From: Thiotrichaceae bacterium
Lineage (GTDB): Bacteria; Pseudomonadota; Gammaproteobacteria; Thiotrichales; Thiotrichaceae
Length of the DNA: 6,781 nt
NCBI GenBank assembly: GCA_026992705.1
Contig: JALWYT010000122.1
Coordinates: 1 to 6,781, forward strand
Direction of reading: 5' to 3'
Positions 6,590 to 6,781 of this stretch are shown piece after piece; the stretch's first letter is position 1, and each line of letters starts with the position of its first letter. Under the pieces are notes generated by a model, which was not told where the DNA came from, did not search any database, and was given only the letters and a program-made list of their open reading frames with translations. The translations under genes were made by a program, and so were the position numbers.

Positions 6590-6609
6590 TTAACAGGGAT
6601 TAACAGGAT
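6590..6609 (+). repeat. Tandem direct repeat TTAACAGG with 10-bp period
   Basis: TTAACAGGGA (6590-6599) is followed at once by TTAACAGGAT (6600-6609), so TTAACAGG occurs twice exactly one helical turn apart. The repeat lies between the candidate TATAAT box and the start of the right-edge gene, a place where a regulator bound to one DNA face could act. The motif is not one I can assign to a known regulator. Confidence 0.5.
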
Positions 6610-6684
6610 TGTATTGCGTTTCCTGCTTGGTTAAGAAATAGGAAATGTAATCACGACTCAGCATAATTTAATAAGGTTAAAAAT

Positions 6685-6781
6685 ATGACAATTAAACGAA
6701 TTGGACACCGTTTTACCGATGTTGCAACAGGTAAAACGTTGGATACATGGTTTCCACGCTCAGGAAAAAAAATAACGAGAA
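6685..6781 (+). CDS. dapD: Start of a gene, probably tetrahydrodipicolinate N-succinyltransferase, cut by right edge
   Basis: Only 32 codons are in the window, beginning MTIKRIGHRF. AAGGT (6673-6677) lies 7 bases before the ATG and supports a real start. The segment KTLDTWFP (17-24) resembles the N-terminus of the long DapD type as in Mycobacterium tuberculosis, where I recall an IGLATLAADGSVLDTWFP-like start. DapD transfers a succinyl group from succinyl-CoA to tetrahydrodipicolinate in the diaminopimelate/lysine pathway. The identification rests on this short N-terminal likeness only; the catalytic left-handed beta-helix domain is outside the window, so it should be treated as tentative. 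Confidence 0.45.
   Translation, partial: MTIKRIGHRFTDVATGKTLDTWFPRSGKKITR

Overview
The window is an AT-rich stretch of ordinary chromosomal housekeeping DNA. It most likely comes from a low-GC gammaproteobacterium. The evidence is a sigma-32 with the RpoH box, an IlvI/IlvH pair that reads like the enteric AHAS III enzyme, and a class I ketol-acid reductoisomerase of the short proteobacterial form. I cannot name the genus from the sequence alone. Nothing points to a mobile element, prophage, CRISPR array or defence island, and there are no tRNA or rRNA genes.

Layout. Positions 1-2864 hold a branched-chain amino acid block on the plus strand: the 3' part of ilvI (cut by the left edge), ilvH four bases later, then a 106-bp gap and ilvC. 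A strong hairpin with A and T tracts on its two sides follows ilvC and probably stops transcription from both directions, because the next gene, rpoH (2939-3802, minus strand), converges on it. A 514-bp AT-rich gap separates the divergent starts of rpoH and glnN. glnN (4317-6485, plus) encodes a type III glutamine synthetase of 722 residues and is followed by its own strong terminator. At the right edge the first 32 codons of another plus-strand gene appear, tentatively dapD (lysine/peptidoglycan precursor synthesis).

The most informative DNA is the rpoH-glnN gap. Next to rpoH lies a near-perfect CIRCE element (9-bp arms, exactly 9-bp spacer, one mismatch), the operator of the heat-shock repressor HrcA. 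This suggests that the sigma-32 gene is itself under HrcA control, joining two heat-shock circuits. Next to glnN lies a sequence with the exact GG-N10-GC geometry of a sigma-54 promoter (TGGC...TTGCA), as expected for nitrogen-controlled transcription of a glutamine synthetase.

Together the genes cover branched-chain amino acid synthesis (IlvIH makes acetohydroxyacids, IlvC reduces and isomerises them), heat-shock transcription control, ammonium assimilation, and possibly diaminopimelate synthesis. They form separate transcription units rather than one system. I found no undescribed multi-gene system; what deserves a second look is regulatory.
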